This document shows positions 49,836 through 58,313 of a DNA stretch of 64,000 nucleotides, one piece after another (the first letter of the stretch is position 1; every line of letters starts with the position of its first letter). Location: the IMG/VR virus record IMGVR_UViG_3300009509_000008, positions 24,032-88,031 of that record; one strand, 5' to 3'. The DNA is from a virus. Both the position numbers and the translations under genes were made by a program. The notes beneath the pieces are model-generated. The model searched no databases, was not told the origin of the DNA, and was given only the letters and a program-made list of their open reading frames with translations.

Positions 49836-51086
49836 ATGCTGCAAGAGTGGCTTGAAGAACTCGCCGAAGACGAGATGAAGAAGACGGCCTCTTCCCAGTT
49901 CGAGGAGGTCCTCCGTGACATGGACATCCCTGAGCTCAAAGCCTTCTACGAGCTCAGCAAGGAGGGCCAGTTCACACACGAGGTACCCGCTGGTGTTGAG
50001 CTCGATCCTGTACGAGCAAGAAGACAAGGGGCCATTATGGGAGGTGTCGGACTTGGTACTCTTGGGGCCATGATGGGAGGCGCAGCAGGAGGTCCTGGCG
50101 GCGCTATTCTCGGCGGCCTTGGTGGTGGGGCCGTTGGCGCACTAGGTGGCGCAGGACTTGGAGGATACATGTCCTCGCAGGAGAGGAATCGTATTCTGGC
50201 CAACAGAGCAAGTCTGGAACAGGCCGGCGCCATGCAGTCTCCACAGCAAAAGGAGGCCGCTAAGGTGGCCTTGCCTGAAGGTGTGGACCCCGCTTCTGAG
50301 GAGGCGATACGATACCAAGGGCGACAATCTGGCGCCAACCTCGGTGGGATCGCTGGGATGCTCGGCGGCGCAGGGTTGGGCGCAGGTATCGGCAGCAGGC
50401 TTCCTGGTGTCGCTGCGCCCATTGGCATGATGCTCGGCGGCGGAGGGGCTGGCTACGCCCTGGGCCGCATGGCCGGTGGTCCTCTCGGTGAGAGAGCGGC
50501 GATGGCTGGTGGTGTTCCGCCTAAAGCTCCAGCGCCTTCTCCACAGCAGGATGTTCGACTCGCTATGGTCGATAAGGGACCAGAAGACTTCCAAGCAGCC
50601 TATGCAAGCCCCGAGGTCCAGGCAGTCAAGGAGAGACTCCTCGCCGAGAACCCTGACATGGACGAGTTCACCCTCAACACTCATCCTGAGATGGACAAGG
50701 CTGTCATGCAGGCGGCCGGAGTTCAGAAGAGAGCAGCGCTCGAGGAAAAGTTCAAGATGGCAGCTGCTACTGGCGCAGCGCTCGCTCGAGCAGGCTTTGT
50801 GCCTTCAGTGATCGAAGGCCACTTCAAGTTCGCCGAAATGTCCGAAGAGGACAAGGACAAGGTCGAGACTGTCTCCGAGGCCATGAAGGAGACGAAGGAC
50901 ATGTCTCCTGAGGAGCGCAAGAAGTTCATGAAGGGCGTGGGAAAGGCAGTTCCAGGAGGGGAGGAGAACGGCGAGGAGGAAGAGGAGAACGGCAAGGAGA
51001 ACGAGGAGAAGACGGCGTCGTTCAGGAGCGCAGTGCTCAGCGCTGCGGCGAAGGGGGCCATCCACTCCTACGAGTGGGAGCTGTAG
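49836..51086 (+). CDS. Glycine-zipper virion protein (416 aa)
   Basis: ATG at 49836 after TAGGAGATTGATC. N-terminus LQEWLEELAEDEMKKTASS combines an EWLEEL tag and KKTA. Several hydrophobic Gly segments occur: GGVGLGTLGAMMGGAAG, ILGGLGGGAVGALGGAGL and GMLGGAGLGAGIGSRL then GMMLGGGGAGYALG. The C-terminus is acidic (MSEEDKDKVETVSEAMKE) and ends with EEKTASFRS and SYEWEL. Predicted multi-pass in a membrane. Unknown function; may be delivered from the virion into the host envelope. Confidence 0.6.
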   Translation: MLQEWLEELAEDEMKKTASSQFEEVLRDMDIPELKAFYELSKEGQFTHEVPAGVELDPVRARRQGAIMGGVGLGTLGAMMGGAAGGPGGAILGGLGGGAVGALGGAGLGGYMSSQERNRILANRASLEQAGAMQSPQQKEAAKVALPEGVDPASEEAIRYQGRQSGANLGGIAGMLGGAGLGAGIGSRLPGVAAPIGMMLGGGGAGYALGRMAGGPLGERAAMAGGVPPKAPAPSPQQDVRLAMVDKGPEDFQAAYASPEVQAVKERLLAENPDMDEFTLNTHPEMDKAVMQAAGVQKRAALEEKFKMAAATGAALARAGFVPSVIEGHFKFAEMSEEDKDKVETVSEAMKETKDMSPEERKKFMKGVGKAVPGGEENGEEEEENGKENEEKTASFRSAVLSAAAKGAIHSYEWEL

Positions 51087-51093
51087 ATCGTAG

Positions 51094-51978
51094 ATGCTCG
51101 AAGTCCAGAACATAAAGGCTTTTTCTCTCAGCAAAGATCACATCGATCTTTCGTGGGAGATCAAAAACACCGATCTGGATCCTCACGACTTCACGTTCGT
51201 CGTGGAGCGAAGTGAGTCTCAATACGGTGAGTTCGACCAGATCAGTGAGCCTTTCTCGGATCGGTACCACTTCCGTGACGTGGTGGTGAACCTCCTGCAC
51301 AAGTGGAGGCAATACTGGTATCGAATCAAGATCACCAGAAAGTCAGACAGCGAAGTCTCGTACTCCGCCGCCGCACAGATGGGAGCCAAGCCTGATCTAG
51401 TTGCCCAAGAAGTTCGCCGTGTCGAACTCATTCTGTTCCGAGAGCACATAGGCAGGAAGTGCTGGGTGTTTCCGGCTAGGACGTTCGGGCAGCGATGCCC
51501 AGCCTGCTACGATCCCGTGAGTCGACAAAGGATGCAGTCGCAGTGCTTGACGTGCTACGACACGAGCTTCGTTGGCGGCTACCTAAACCCGGTAGAAGCC
51601 TACGTTCAGTTCGATCCGAGTCCAAAACACACGGAGGTACAGCAGCTCGTAGAGACTCAGCAGCAGAACACCTCAGCACGCATGCCCTACTTCCCCAGCG
51701 TAAAACCACGGGATATAATCGTTGAGAGTGAGAACAGAAGGTGGCGTATCGAAAGGGTGAGTTCGACAAGGCGGCTTCGAGTAGTTCTGCACCAGGAGCT
51801 CGTGCTCCACGAGATACCTGGGTCAGACATCGAGTACTTGATACCGGTGAATATCGATGATCTTGGCGACTTCGAGGCAAGCCCAGAGCGTGAATTCACC
51901 AACCCTCATGATCTCGAGGGACATGACGACGCCAGCTGGTTCACGAATATGCTGAAAGGACACGGGTACGCTGGATGA
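51094..51978 (+). CDS. Virion adaptor with fibronectin-like and zinc-knuckle domains (294 aa)
   Basis: The N-terminal 100 residues look like a fibronectin type III fold (HIDLSWEIKN, FTFVVERSESQYGEF, WYRIKITRKSDSEVSYSA). A zinc knuckle follows: FGQRCPACYDPV ... CLTCYDTSFVGGY. A beta-rich end reads IIVESENRRWRIERV. Position before a tail terminator-like gene and the sheath suggests a neck or head-tail joining protein. Assignment is by layout. Confidence 0.55.
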   Translation: MLEVQNIKAFSLSKDHIDLSWEIKNTDLDPHDFTFVVERSESQYGEFDQISEPFSDRYHFRDVVVNLLHKWRQYWYRIKITRKSDSEVSYSAAAQMGAKPDLVAQEVRRVELILFREHIGRKCWVFPARTFGQRCPACYDPVSRQRMQSQCLTCYDTSFVGGYLNPVEAYVQFDPSPKHTEVQQLVETQQQNTSARMPYFPSVKPRDIIVESENRRWRIERVSSTRRLRVVLHQELVLHEIPGSDIEYLIPVNIDDLGDFEASPEREFTNPHDLEGHDDASWFTNMLKGHGYAG

Positions 51979-52373
51979 ACGAGGTCATGGTCAGCAGCTT
52001 CTTCGAGGAGCTGATCAAGATCGCTCAGGAATCCACACCCGACCCACGTGCTGAGGAGATGGCCGAGCTCCGAGAGAATCCGAAGGAGAGGAGCAAGGAC
52101 ATCAATCGGGAGGTCATGAAGCAGCAGCTCAAAAACATGGCCGTCATCGGCGCAGGCGCTGGTCTTGGGCTTGGTGCAGGAACTGCTGCGAACATCGGAT
52201 TGGGCCGGCTCGCCCAACGATACGGCAAGGAGATGCCGAAGTGGGCTCCCTACGCCGTCCAGGGTCTCGTGGTCCCTGCCATGGCGGCGGGATCGGGACT
52301 GGCGTACCAGAGGATGAGAGAGAAGAACCGAGAGCTTCTTGAAGAGGCTCGGCAGAGGGGCGAGGCTCAGTGA
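51975..52373 (+). CDS. Membrane virion protein with FFEEL tag (132 aa)
   Basis: ATGA overlap with the previous gene. Starts NEVMVSSFFEELIKIAQES, a strong version of the FFEEL-x-KIA tag. A glycine-rich hydrophobic segment (MAVIGAGAGLGLGAGTAANI) and a second hydrophobic stretch (AVQGLVVPAMAAGSGLAY) span the middle; a charged helix ends it (MREKNRELLEEARQRG). Two membrane segments are likely. Stop overlaps the next GTG. Confidence 0.6.
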   Translation: MNEVMVSSFFEELIKIAQESTPDPRAEEMAELRENPKERSKDINREVMKQQLKNMAVIGAGAGLGLGAGTAANIGLGRLAQRYGKEMPKWAPYAVQGLVVPAMAAGSGLAYQRMREKNRELLEEARQRGEAQ

Positions 52374-53203
52374 CGACAGTGCAGACACATCTGCCGCAGC
52401 CGGCAGGAGAAGTCAGCAGCTGGGGAGAGAATCCTCTCTTCCACCTGGTGCGTCTCTGTCTGCTATTCGTCCAAGAGCTCTTCGTTGATCCTCCCGAGGG
52501 GGCCAACTTCCGGTGGACTCCAGATGACGAGACGTCTCGTCTTTACATCACCGACGACACCCCAGTGAACACCGACGTGATCCAGAAGCGACCGGCTATA
52601 GCTACCGTCCGTTCGGGCTTTGCGTGGGCTGGACTGGGGCTCGACCAGAAGCGCAACCATCAGATACGTACCGGAGAGGAGATCTTCACCGATATGCTCT
52701 CCGGGAACATCACGTTCAACTGCATGAGTAGGGTGCCAGTAGAGGCGGAGTACCTCGCTTGGTTGGTGAGTAGACACCTCTGGATCTTCCGTCACCTCCT
52801 CATGCAGCTGGGCTTCCACAAGATCGCTGAGGGTCAGCAGATACTAGCTCGATCACCAGCCGGGGCTCTGGTCTCAGGTGACACGGAGGGCGAGATCATC
52901 AACGTCCCCGTCATCGTCCCGGCTCACTTCCAGTGGACAGAGAAGGTGCAGGAGAAAGACCTCCCGCTTCTTCAGAAGATTGAGACCAACATAGTGGCAA
53001 AGATGGCAAGCGTCATCGAACGCTCTCACACGAGGCCGCCCCTCTGGGGAACCTCTGTGAAGCCTAAGATATTTGATCAGAGTAGGCAGGTGGTGAACCA
53101 TCCGTCCATGCGGGGTCGTAGGTTGGTACCTGCCGAGACGGAGCCGTTGCCTGGCAGTCAGCCCGACGAAGAGGGCATTTCTGTCAAGGTGATTGTTGAG
53201 TAG
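52370..53203 (+). CDS. Neck or tail-terminator candidate (277 aa)
   Basis: GTG at 52370 in a GTGA overlap. Mixed alpha/beta: NPLFHLVRLCLLFVQELFVD, then FTDMLSGNITFNCMSRVPVEA, AEYLAWLVSRHLWIFRHLL and VNVPVIVPAHFQWTEKVQEK. The arrangement of strands around ITFNCMSRVPVEAEYLA is like minor tail or tail-completion proteins that precede a sheath gene. No specific motif. Placed immediately upstream of the tail sheath. Confidence 0.5.
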   Translation: MTTVQTHLPQPAGEVSSWGENPLFHLVRLCLLFVQELFVDPPEGANFRWTPDDETSRLYITDDTPVNTDVIQKRPAIATVRSGFAWAGLGLDQKRNHQIRTGEEIFTDMLSGNITFNCMSRVPVEAEYLAWLVSRHLWIFRHLLMQLGFHKIAEGQQILARSPAGALVSGDTEGEIINVPVIVPAHFQWTEKVQEKDLPLLQKIETNIVAKMASVIERSHTRPPLWGTSVKPKIFDQSRQVVNHPSMRGRRLVPAETEPLPGSQPDEEGISVKVIVE

Positions 53204-53212
53204 GAGAAGACT

Positions 53213-56200
53213 ATGGCGAGCATCCCAGAGCTTCCAGAGCCCGGCGTACAGGTCTACCAGGAGTTCAGGACTGTCAGTCCGAGCATCGCCGTGCCCACGC
53301 TGGTGCCGTGCGTTGTCGGTGTGTGCAAGGAGATCAGGGAGCTCTACAACTCCGATCTGACCTTGAACTCGGACATCATCGTCCGGGGCCCGGCAATTGC
53401 GACCGCTACCATCGATGATGACCCAGCGTACAACTTGGCCAACAAGACGCTGAGCCTCAGGGTCAACGGAGGTGTGGAGCAGAGCTTCACGTTCCCAGGA
53501 ACAGCGACGGCCATGAGTGCACAGGACGTGGCGTCGTTCATCAACACGTACACTCCGCTGCCACAGGGCTTCGCAGCGTACGTCTATGAGGATGAGAGCG
53601 ACAATCTGTACCTCCAGCTCAGAACCTCCGGTTCGGGCGGAGAGACAGACGCCATCCAGCTCCTCTATGACGACGCTGCTCCGGTCTTCGGCTGGGGCTA
53701 CGGTCAGTTCTTCTACGGGATCGGGAACTACATCCAAGACAGGGTGTACCTCAAGCAGGAGAGCTTCCCAGATCCTCGTGGGAACCTCGAGGAGCTCAAC
53801 ATCGATGAGGACAGCATTCGTGTCTTCTTCGATCTGAGCACCGAGGTTCGTGAGGTGCTGCAGACCGAGTCCTACCTGCGCAGGGGCACGACCATTGCGG
53901 CGGTGGATGACAACGACGGTGATCAGCTCACCCCGTACGTGGCGATGTCCGGCGAAGACTTCAAGGCCTTGCCGACCTCGGCGCTCGTTGACGGATCCGT
54001 CGACTTGAATGGCAACAGGCAGCAGATCAACCAGCAGATTCTGGCAGTACAGCTCGACGGCGGCGGAAAGCAGTTCGTCAAGTTCTACGGCATCGGAATC
54101 ATCTCGCTGGACATCTCGGCGGCCTTCGCCTCCATCACAGGCAACGACCTCGTTCTGAAGGTGAACGGCGTCACGGTCACGATCAGCAGCATCACAGCAG
54201 CCAACATCGCCGACCTCGTCATCGAGATCAACACGGCGACGCAGGCCGCTGTTGGAGCTGATGTCGTGTACCAGAGCGACATCGACGGAGCTGCCAACGG
54301 TTCCGGGAACTACATCACGTTCCTGTACGGAGCCGTTCCGACTGCCATCGACCGTGACTCTGCTGTCAGCGTCGAGACCGGAACCACTCCGGCGCTCGAG
54401 ACGGCGATGTTCGGCATCGGGTCCTTCCCCATAGAGCAGCCGCTCTGGGGTGACCACACGACAGTCGCAGGTGGCAATCTCGCAGGAGGTCCCTTCGAGA
54501 ACCATGACATCGAGACTCAGATCGATGCGGTCTTCGGGGCGACGGTTGCTTCCATCGAGGCGTCGCCGGCGCCGACCAACCACCTCAGGCTCACAAGCCC
54601 GAGGTCCGGAGAGTCGGACTCGAAGGTCGAGATCCTCGCATCTCCAGACAGCACGACGACCTGCCTCACCGCACTAGGTCTCACCGCCGGTGTGACCTAC
54701 GGTAACCCGTTCAAGGTCCGAGTCGGTGACTACCTCTACGCTGACGGCACGTACGTCGGCATGATCATCGAGGTTCACCCCGGCGCAACGGCCGGACAGC
54801 TGAAGCTGGACCAGGAGGTCAGCACGCAGACCAGCGTGTGGAACCCATCGAGCTGGTACATCATCGCCAAGAACCTGAATGCGGTTGCGAGCGCTCAGTG
54901 GGGCGTCACGGTTCCTCGTCCGGATCTCATGATCGACAACAACGGAGACGTCATCATCAAGCATGACTTCCTCCGTGACACGACCGGAGCTCCGATCTCA
55001 GTGACGGCGGTGCCTGTCTACTGCATGTACGAGGCCCTGCGTCTCGATGTCACCGGGGAGGCCCAGAACCCATCTCTCCTGTCGTTCAACTCGACGACGG
55101 ACCTCGAGGCGGCACTCGACCCCGTCTCTCCGGACAACCCGCTCTCTTACGGGTTCTTCTGCGCCATCGGGAACGCTAACGGTGTCAGCGTCACCGGCAT
55201 CGGCGTCGACGAAGCGACGGCTGACAAGCCCTACGGGACCTTGGCCGGCTTCACCGCTGCCTTCGAGTTCCTCAAGCCCAAAGAGGTCTACGCTGTCGCT
55301 CCGCTGTCATCGGATCTCGACGTTGCACTGGCTGCTCAGCAGCATGCCAACACAATGAGCGATCCGGAGCAGAAGGGTGAGAGGATAGCCATCGTCCACC
55401 TCGGAACGCCGACTCGGAAGGTCGACACCTTGGTGGCCTCCGGCAATGACGGCGACTCGGTCTCCGGTGGACCGCCCTACTACTTCGATACCAAGATCAG
55501 CACCTTGTCTCAGGCTCTCCTGGCACAGGGAATCGATCCAACATCGGCGTTCACGGCGGCCGAGGGAGTGTTCCTCGACCTGGGGACGGATGACAAGAAC
55601 TACAACATCATCGGACCTGTGCTCGACGGCACCAAGGTCAAGCTGAACTTCGGCTTCTCGCCTGGCCAGAACGATGATGCCTTCTACACGGAGTCCACCG
55701 CTGACTGGACTGCCCAGCTCCCGATCGTCAGTGCCAGCTACTCTGTGAAGATCAGGGGCACCGTCGTCGCCAGCAAAGACGAGGAGATCGAGGCCATCTA
55801 CTACAAGGGACAGGGCTTCAAGGATCGCCGAGTGTGGATGCAGCAGCTCGGTCAGCTCGTCGCCACCGTCAACAGCGTGGATCAGCTCATCGAAGGCTTC
55901 TACATGAACGCCGCCAAGGCTGGCATGGTTGGAGGTCTTCCGCCGAGCCAGCCGCTGACTCGGTACCCCATCGCCGTCTTCACCGGGGTCACGGATACCA
56001 AGGAGCGGTACACCACCAGCCAGCTCAACCAGGGAGCGGCCGGCGGAGCCGACTGGGTCATCCAGCCGAGTGAGGGAGCTCCGCTCACCTCGAGGCACCA
56101 GGTCACGACAGACTTGACCAGCATCGAGAAGCGTGAGCAGTCGATCGTCAAAGCCGTCGACTTCTGCGCCAAGTTCTTCCGAATGGGACTTGATCAGTAC

Positions 56201-56416
56201 ATAGGTCGGTACAACATCACGCCGGCCTATCTCGATACACTCTCGACTGTTGTCCAGGGCTTCGCCAGGTGGCTGGTCGAGGAGGGGAAGGTGGTTATGG
56301 CTGCCAACCTCAACAACCTGGTGCAGAGCGAGGATAGCCCGGACACGGTCCTCATCGACGTCAGCCTCGAGGTATTCTACCCAGGCAACTACCTGCGACT
56401 CACGCTGGTGGTATGA
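53213..56416 (+). CDS. Contractile tail sheath protein with inserted modules (1067 aa)
   Basis: N-terminus IPELPEPGVQVYQEFRTVSPSI matches the sheath opening (PGVY-type). The C-terminal part is typical: GLPPSQPLTRYPIAVFTG, an REQSIVKAVDFCAKFF helix, PAYLDTLSTVVQGFARWL, and VLIDVSLEVFYPGNYLRLTL. The 700 residues between include at least three repeated modules: around 78-150 (TLSLRVNGGVEQSF, DVASFINTY), around 310-380 (LVLKVNGVTVTISSI), and around 433-497. T4 gp18 has 659 residues, so about 400 residues are added surface domains. It forms the contractile cylinder, which makes this phage a myovirus. Confidence 0.88.
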   Translation: MASIPELPEPGVQVYQEFRTVSPSIAVPTLVPCVVGVCKEIRELYNSDLTLNSDIIVRGPAIATATIDDDPAYNLANKTLSLRVNGGVEQSFTFPGTATAMSAQDVASFINTYTPLPQGFAAYVYEDESDNLYLQLRTSGSGGETDAIQLLYDDAAPVFGWGYGQFFYGIGNYIQDRVYLKQESFPDPRGNLEELNIDEDSIRVFFDLSTEVREVLQTESYLRRGTTIAAVDDNDGDQLTPYVAMSGEDFKALPTSALVDGSVDLNGNRQQINQQILAVQLDGGGKQFVKFYGIGIISLDISAAFASITGNDLVLKVNGVTVTISSITAANIADLVIEINTATQAAVGADVVYQSDIDGAANGSGNYITFLYGAVPTAIDRDSAVSVETGTTPALETAMFGIGSFPIEQPLWGDHTTVAGGNLAGGPFENHDIETQIDAVFGATVASIEASPAPTNHLRLTSPRSGESDSKVEILASPDSTTTCLTALGLTAGVTYGNPFKVRVGDYLYADGTYVGMIIEVHPGATAGQLKLDQEVSTQTSVWNPSSWYIIAKNLNAVASAQWGVTVPRPDLMIDNNGDVIIKHDFLRDTTGAPISVTAVPVYCMYEALRLDVTGEAQNPSLLSFNSTTDLEAALDPVSPDNPLSYGFFCAIGNANGVSVTGIGVDEATADKPYGTLAGFTAAFEFLKPKEVYAVAPLSSDLDVALAAQQHANTMSDPEQKGERIAIVHLGTPTRKVDTLVASGNDGDSVSGGPPYYFDTKISTLSQALLAQGIDPTSAFTAAEGVFLDLGTDDKNYNIIGPVLDGTKVKLNFGFSPGQNDDAFYTESTADWTAQLPIVSASYSVKIRGTVVASKDEEIEAIYYKGQGFKDRRVWMQQLGQLVATVNSVDQLIEGFYMNAAKAGMVGGLPPSQPLTRYPIAVFTGVTDTKERYTTSQLNQGAAGGADWVIQPSEGAPLTSRHQVTTDLTSIEKREQSIVKAVDFCAKFFRMGLDQYIGRYNITPAYLDTLSTVVQGFARWLVEEGKVVMAANLNNLVQSEDSPDTVLIDVSLEVFYPGNYLRLTLVV

Positions 56417-56457
56417 TGAAGATGTGGGCTGAGACCAATAAGTTGAGGAGGCTCTAG

Positions 56458-57171
56458 ATGGGCACTTTCACAGACTGGGAACCCATGAACAGCTACGTTC
56501 AGGGTGGAATGACCGATGGCCGATTCGTCGTCGGTTCACTCACCTTGCTCGCTGCCGGGCCTCCACGGCTGTCGCAACTCGGTGGCAGCGTTGGAGCGGC
56601 AACTGCTGCGATCACGGGAGCAAACGCTGACATCGTCTACCCCATCGGTGTCACACAGAACATCAATCACTCTCAGAACAAGACCTTCATGAGGGTCTGG
56701 GAGCTTGGGAGTGAGCGATCGTACTTCATCGGTGGAAGGACGGTGGGCCAGCTGGCCCTCAGCAGGATCTTCTACCACGGCCCGAGCATCTTGCGGGTCA
56801 TGTACGCCTACTACGAGGATCCGGCAGTGCCGCTCAACATCCCATGGCTGTTCCCCAACGTGGGAGCCAAGGCGATGCCGAACGAGCACGAGGTCATCGT
56901 TCCTCCGGGATACGAGAACCTGTTCCTCAACCTGGCGTCGGATCTATTCAATCAACCGATCGGCCTTCTGGTGTACATGAGGGACTCGAACCTCTACACC
57001 ATGGGAGCGATCTACCTCGAGGCCTGCTACATCCCGAACCACACGTGGGCGACGGATGCGCAGGGCACGATCGTCCAAGAGACCGTGGCCATGCAGTACG
57101 AGCGGGTCGTACCGGTCAACGTGACGGCCGTGAACCTCGTTACGGGTGCGTTGGGACAGACATACCCGTAA
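56458..57171 (+). CDS. Tail tube protein
   Basis: 237 residues directly after the sheath, as in most contractile-tailed phages. Beta-rich with FVVGSLTLLAAG, then NINHSQNKTFMRVWELGS, RTVGQLALSRIFYHGPS and GLLVYMRDSNLYTMGAIYLE. The F-x-x-x-x-x-x-R-V-W-E-x-G-S and G-x-x-x-x-G-A-I-Y segments resemble tube proteins of jumbo myoviruses. Ends VTGALGQTYP. Translation site TGAGGAGGCTCTAG. Assignment by position and beta-barrel-like composition. Confidence 0.68.
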   Translation: MGTFTDWEPMNSYVQGGMTDGRFVVGSLTLLAAGPPRLSQLGGSVGAATAAITGANADIVYPIGVTQNINHSQNKTFMRVWELGSERSYFIGGRTVGQLALSRIFYHGPSILRVMYAYYEDPAVPLNIPWLFPNVGAKAMPNEHEVIVPPGYENLFLNLASDLFNQPIGLLVYMRDSNLYTMGAIYLEACYIPNHTWATDAQGTIVQETVAMQYERVVPVNVTAVNLVTGALGQTYP

Positions 57172-57181
57172 GGAGGGCTCG

Positions 57182-58114
57182 ATGCTCCAGGATGACAAGA
57201 CACTGGCCGATGGGGTTTACCTCATGGGTCGAGACCACTTTCACAAGCTCGCCTCCTTGGCGATCCGTATGCAGGGAGCTCGAGAGCTTGGTGTCCTGGC
57301 GGCGCACAGCACCTTTGGCGAAGACAGACTCCCGGAACCCTACATCGTCGAGAAGATGGCCGCCGATTGGGCCAAGCGCTCCGGCATCATGAAGATCAAG
57401 CTACCAAAGAGCGAGGAGGACATTGATCCAGCTGGGGACCTCGAAGTTCTCAGTGCAGTCAAGACTGCCGCCGACCTCGAGAAGCTTGGAGCTGCTGCCT
57501 ACGCCGAGCTCGGAGAAGAGCACATGACGAAGCTCGCTTCCCAGATATTGGAAGGTGAGGTCTCATGGGATGAGCTCTCCGAGCTCGAGAAGGTGGCCAT
57601 CGGCTGGATGGGTAAGGCCCTCGGTGGACTCAAGAAGGGCGTCCAGTTCTTCACCAAGGGCAAGAGCGTCAGTCTTCCAGGCCCCAAGACCCCAGGTCAG
57701 GGCTTCGGCGCCAAGATGCGTGAGGGTTGGAACGTCATGACGGGGAAGGGGCGCACGCCTCAGATGCCGTCCCCAGGTGCCTCAAAGGTGCAGCAGTACG
57801 CTCAGGAGGCCAAGGCCCTAAAGGCTCAGCCGGGTGGAGCCAAGACCATGGTTGGAGGATCAGGAGGCGGAGGTCCTTACCGAACCCCGTCCACCCCAGG
57901 TCAGCCTGCTCCTGCGAGACCTGGACGCAAGTGGTACCAACCAAGTCTGAAGACCCAGCTGGGTGTGGGCGCCGCTCTCGCCGGCGGAACATACCTTGGA
58001 GGCAAGGCCCTTGACGTGGGGCACGCCTTCCTCACCCCGCAGCCTCCTGGCACTGCATACCAGTACGGCGGTGGAGCTCCCAGCCACTTCATGAATCCAC
58101 AAGGCGGAATGTGA
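57182..58114 (+). CDS. Tag-rich glycine-zipper virion protein (310 aa)
   Basis: ATG at 57182, with AAGGAGGGCTCG ahead. Many K-x-A tags: FHKLASLA, VEKMAADW, VKTAADLEK, MTKLASQ and LEKVAIGW. The first 140 residues are helical; a Pro/Gly-rich linker (TPSTPGQPAPARPG) and a hydrophobic zipper (GVGAALAGGTYLGGKAL) follow, ending in a Gly/Pro tail. Last gene of the tail operon. It may be a chaperone, minor tail or ejected protein; unknown. Confidence 0.6.
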   Translation: MLQDDKTLADGVYLMGRDHFHKLASLAIRMQGARELGVLAAHSTFGEDRLPEPYIVEKMAADWAKRSGIMKIKLPKSEEDIDPAGDLEVLSAVKTAADLEKLGAAAYAELGEEHMTKLASQILEGEVSWDELSELEKVAIGWMGKALGGLKKGVQFFTKGKSVSLPGPKTPGQGFGAKMREGWNVMTGKGRTPQMPSPGASKVQQYAQEAKALKAQPGGAKTMVGGSGGGGPYRTPSTPGQPAPARPGRKWYQPSLKTQLGVGAALAGGTYLGGKALDVGHAFLTPQPPGTAYQYGGGAPSHFMNPQGGM

Positions 58115-58218
58115 GCTCTTACCAGCGCTGAGAAGCCAACGCTTGAGGTTCCGGCCAGTTCACAGAAACCCGTGTCACGGTACGGAGTATATAGAGTGTG
58201 GGGTGCGCTCAAATACCT

Positions 58219-58249
58219 ACGGACCCCAAAGTGGGTAGTTGTGGTCCGT
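58219..58249. terminator. Hairpin candidate between convergent tail and small-gene operons
   Basis: ACGGACC/GGTCCGT inverted repeat with a 17-base loop in the 199-bp gap between the convergent genes ending at 58114 and 58314. No T tract. The rest of the gap (58115-58313) has an AT-rich GTATATAGAG and a CTTATCC, but nothing I can call. Weak terminator candidate. Confidence 0.3.
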
Positions 58250-58313
58250 GACATTGATGACGAGGTAAAAAGCCCGTCACTGCGGCTCCGTAGATCTTAT
58301 CCCCAAAGAATTA

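Noticed and set aside
52874-54583. 569-codon open frame on the minus strand opposite the sheath gene
   Set aside because: It lies antisense to a well-supported tail gene, has Arg/Asp/Val-rich shadow composition with no motifs, and arises from the G/C-biased third positions of the real frame.
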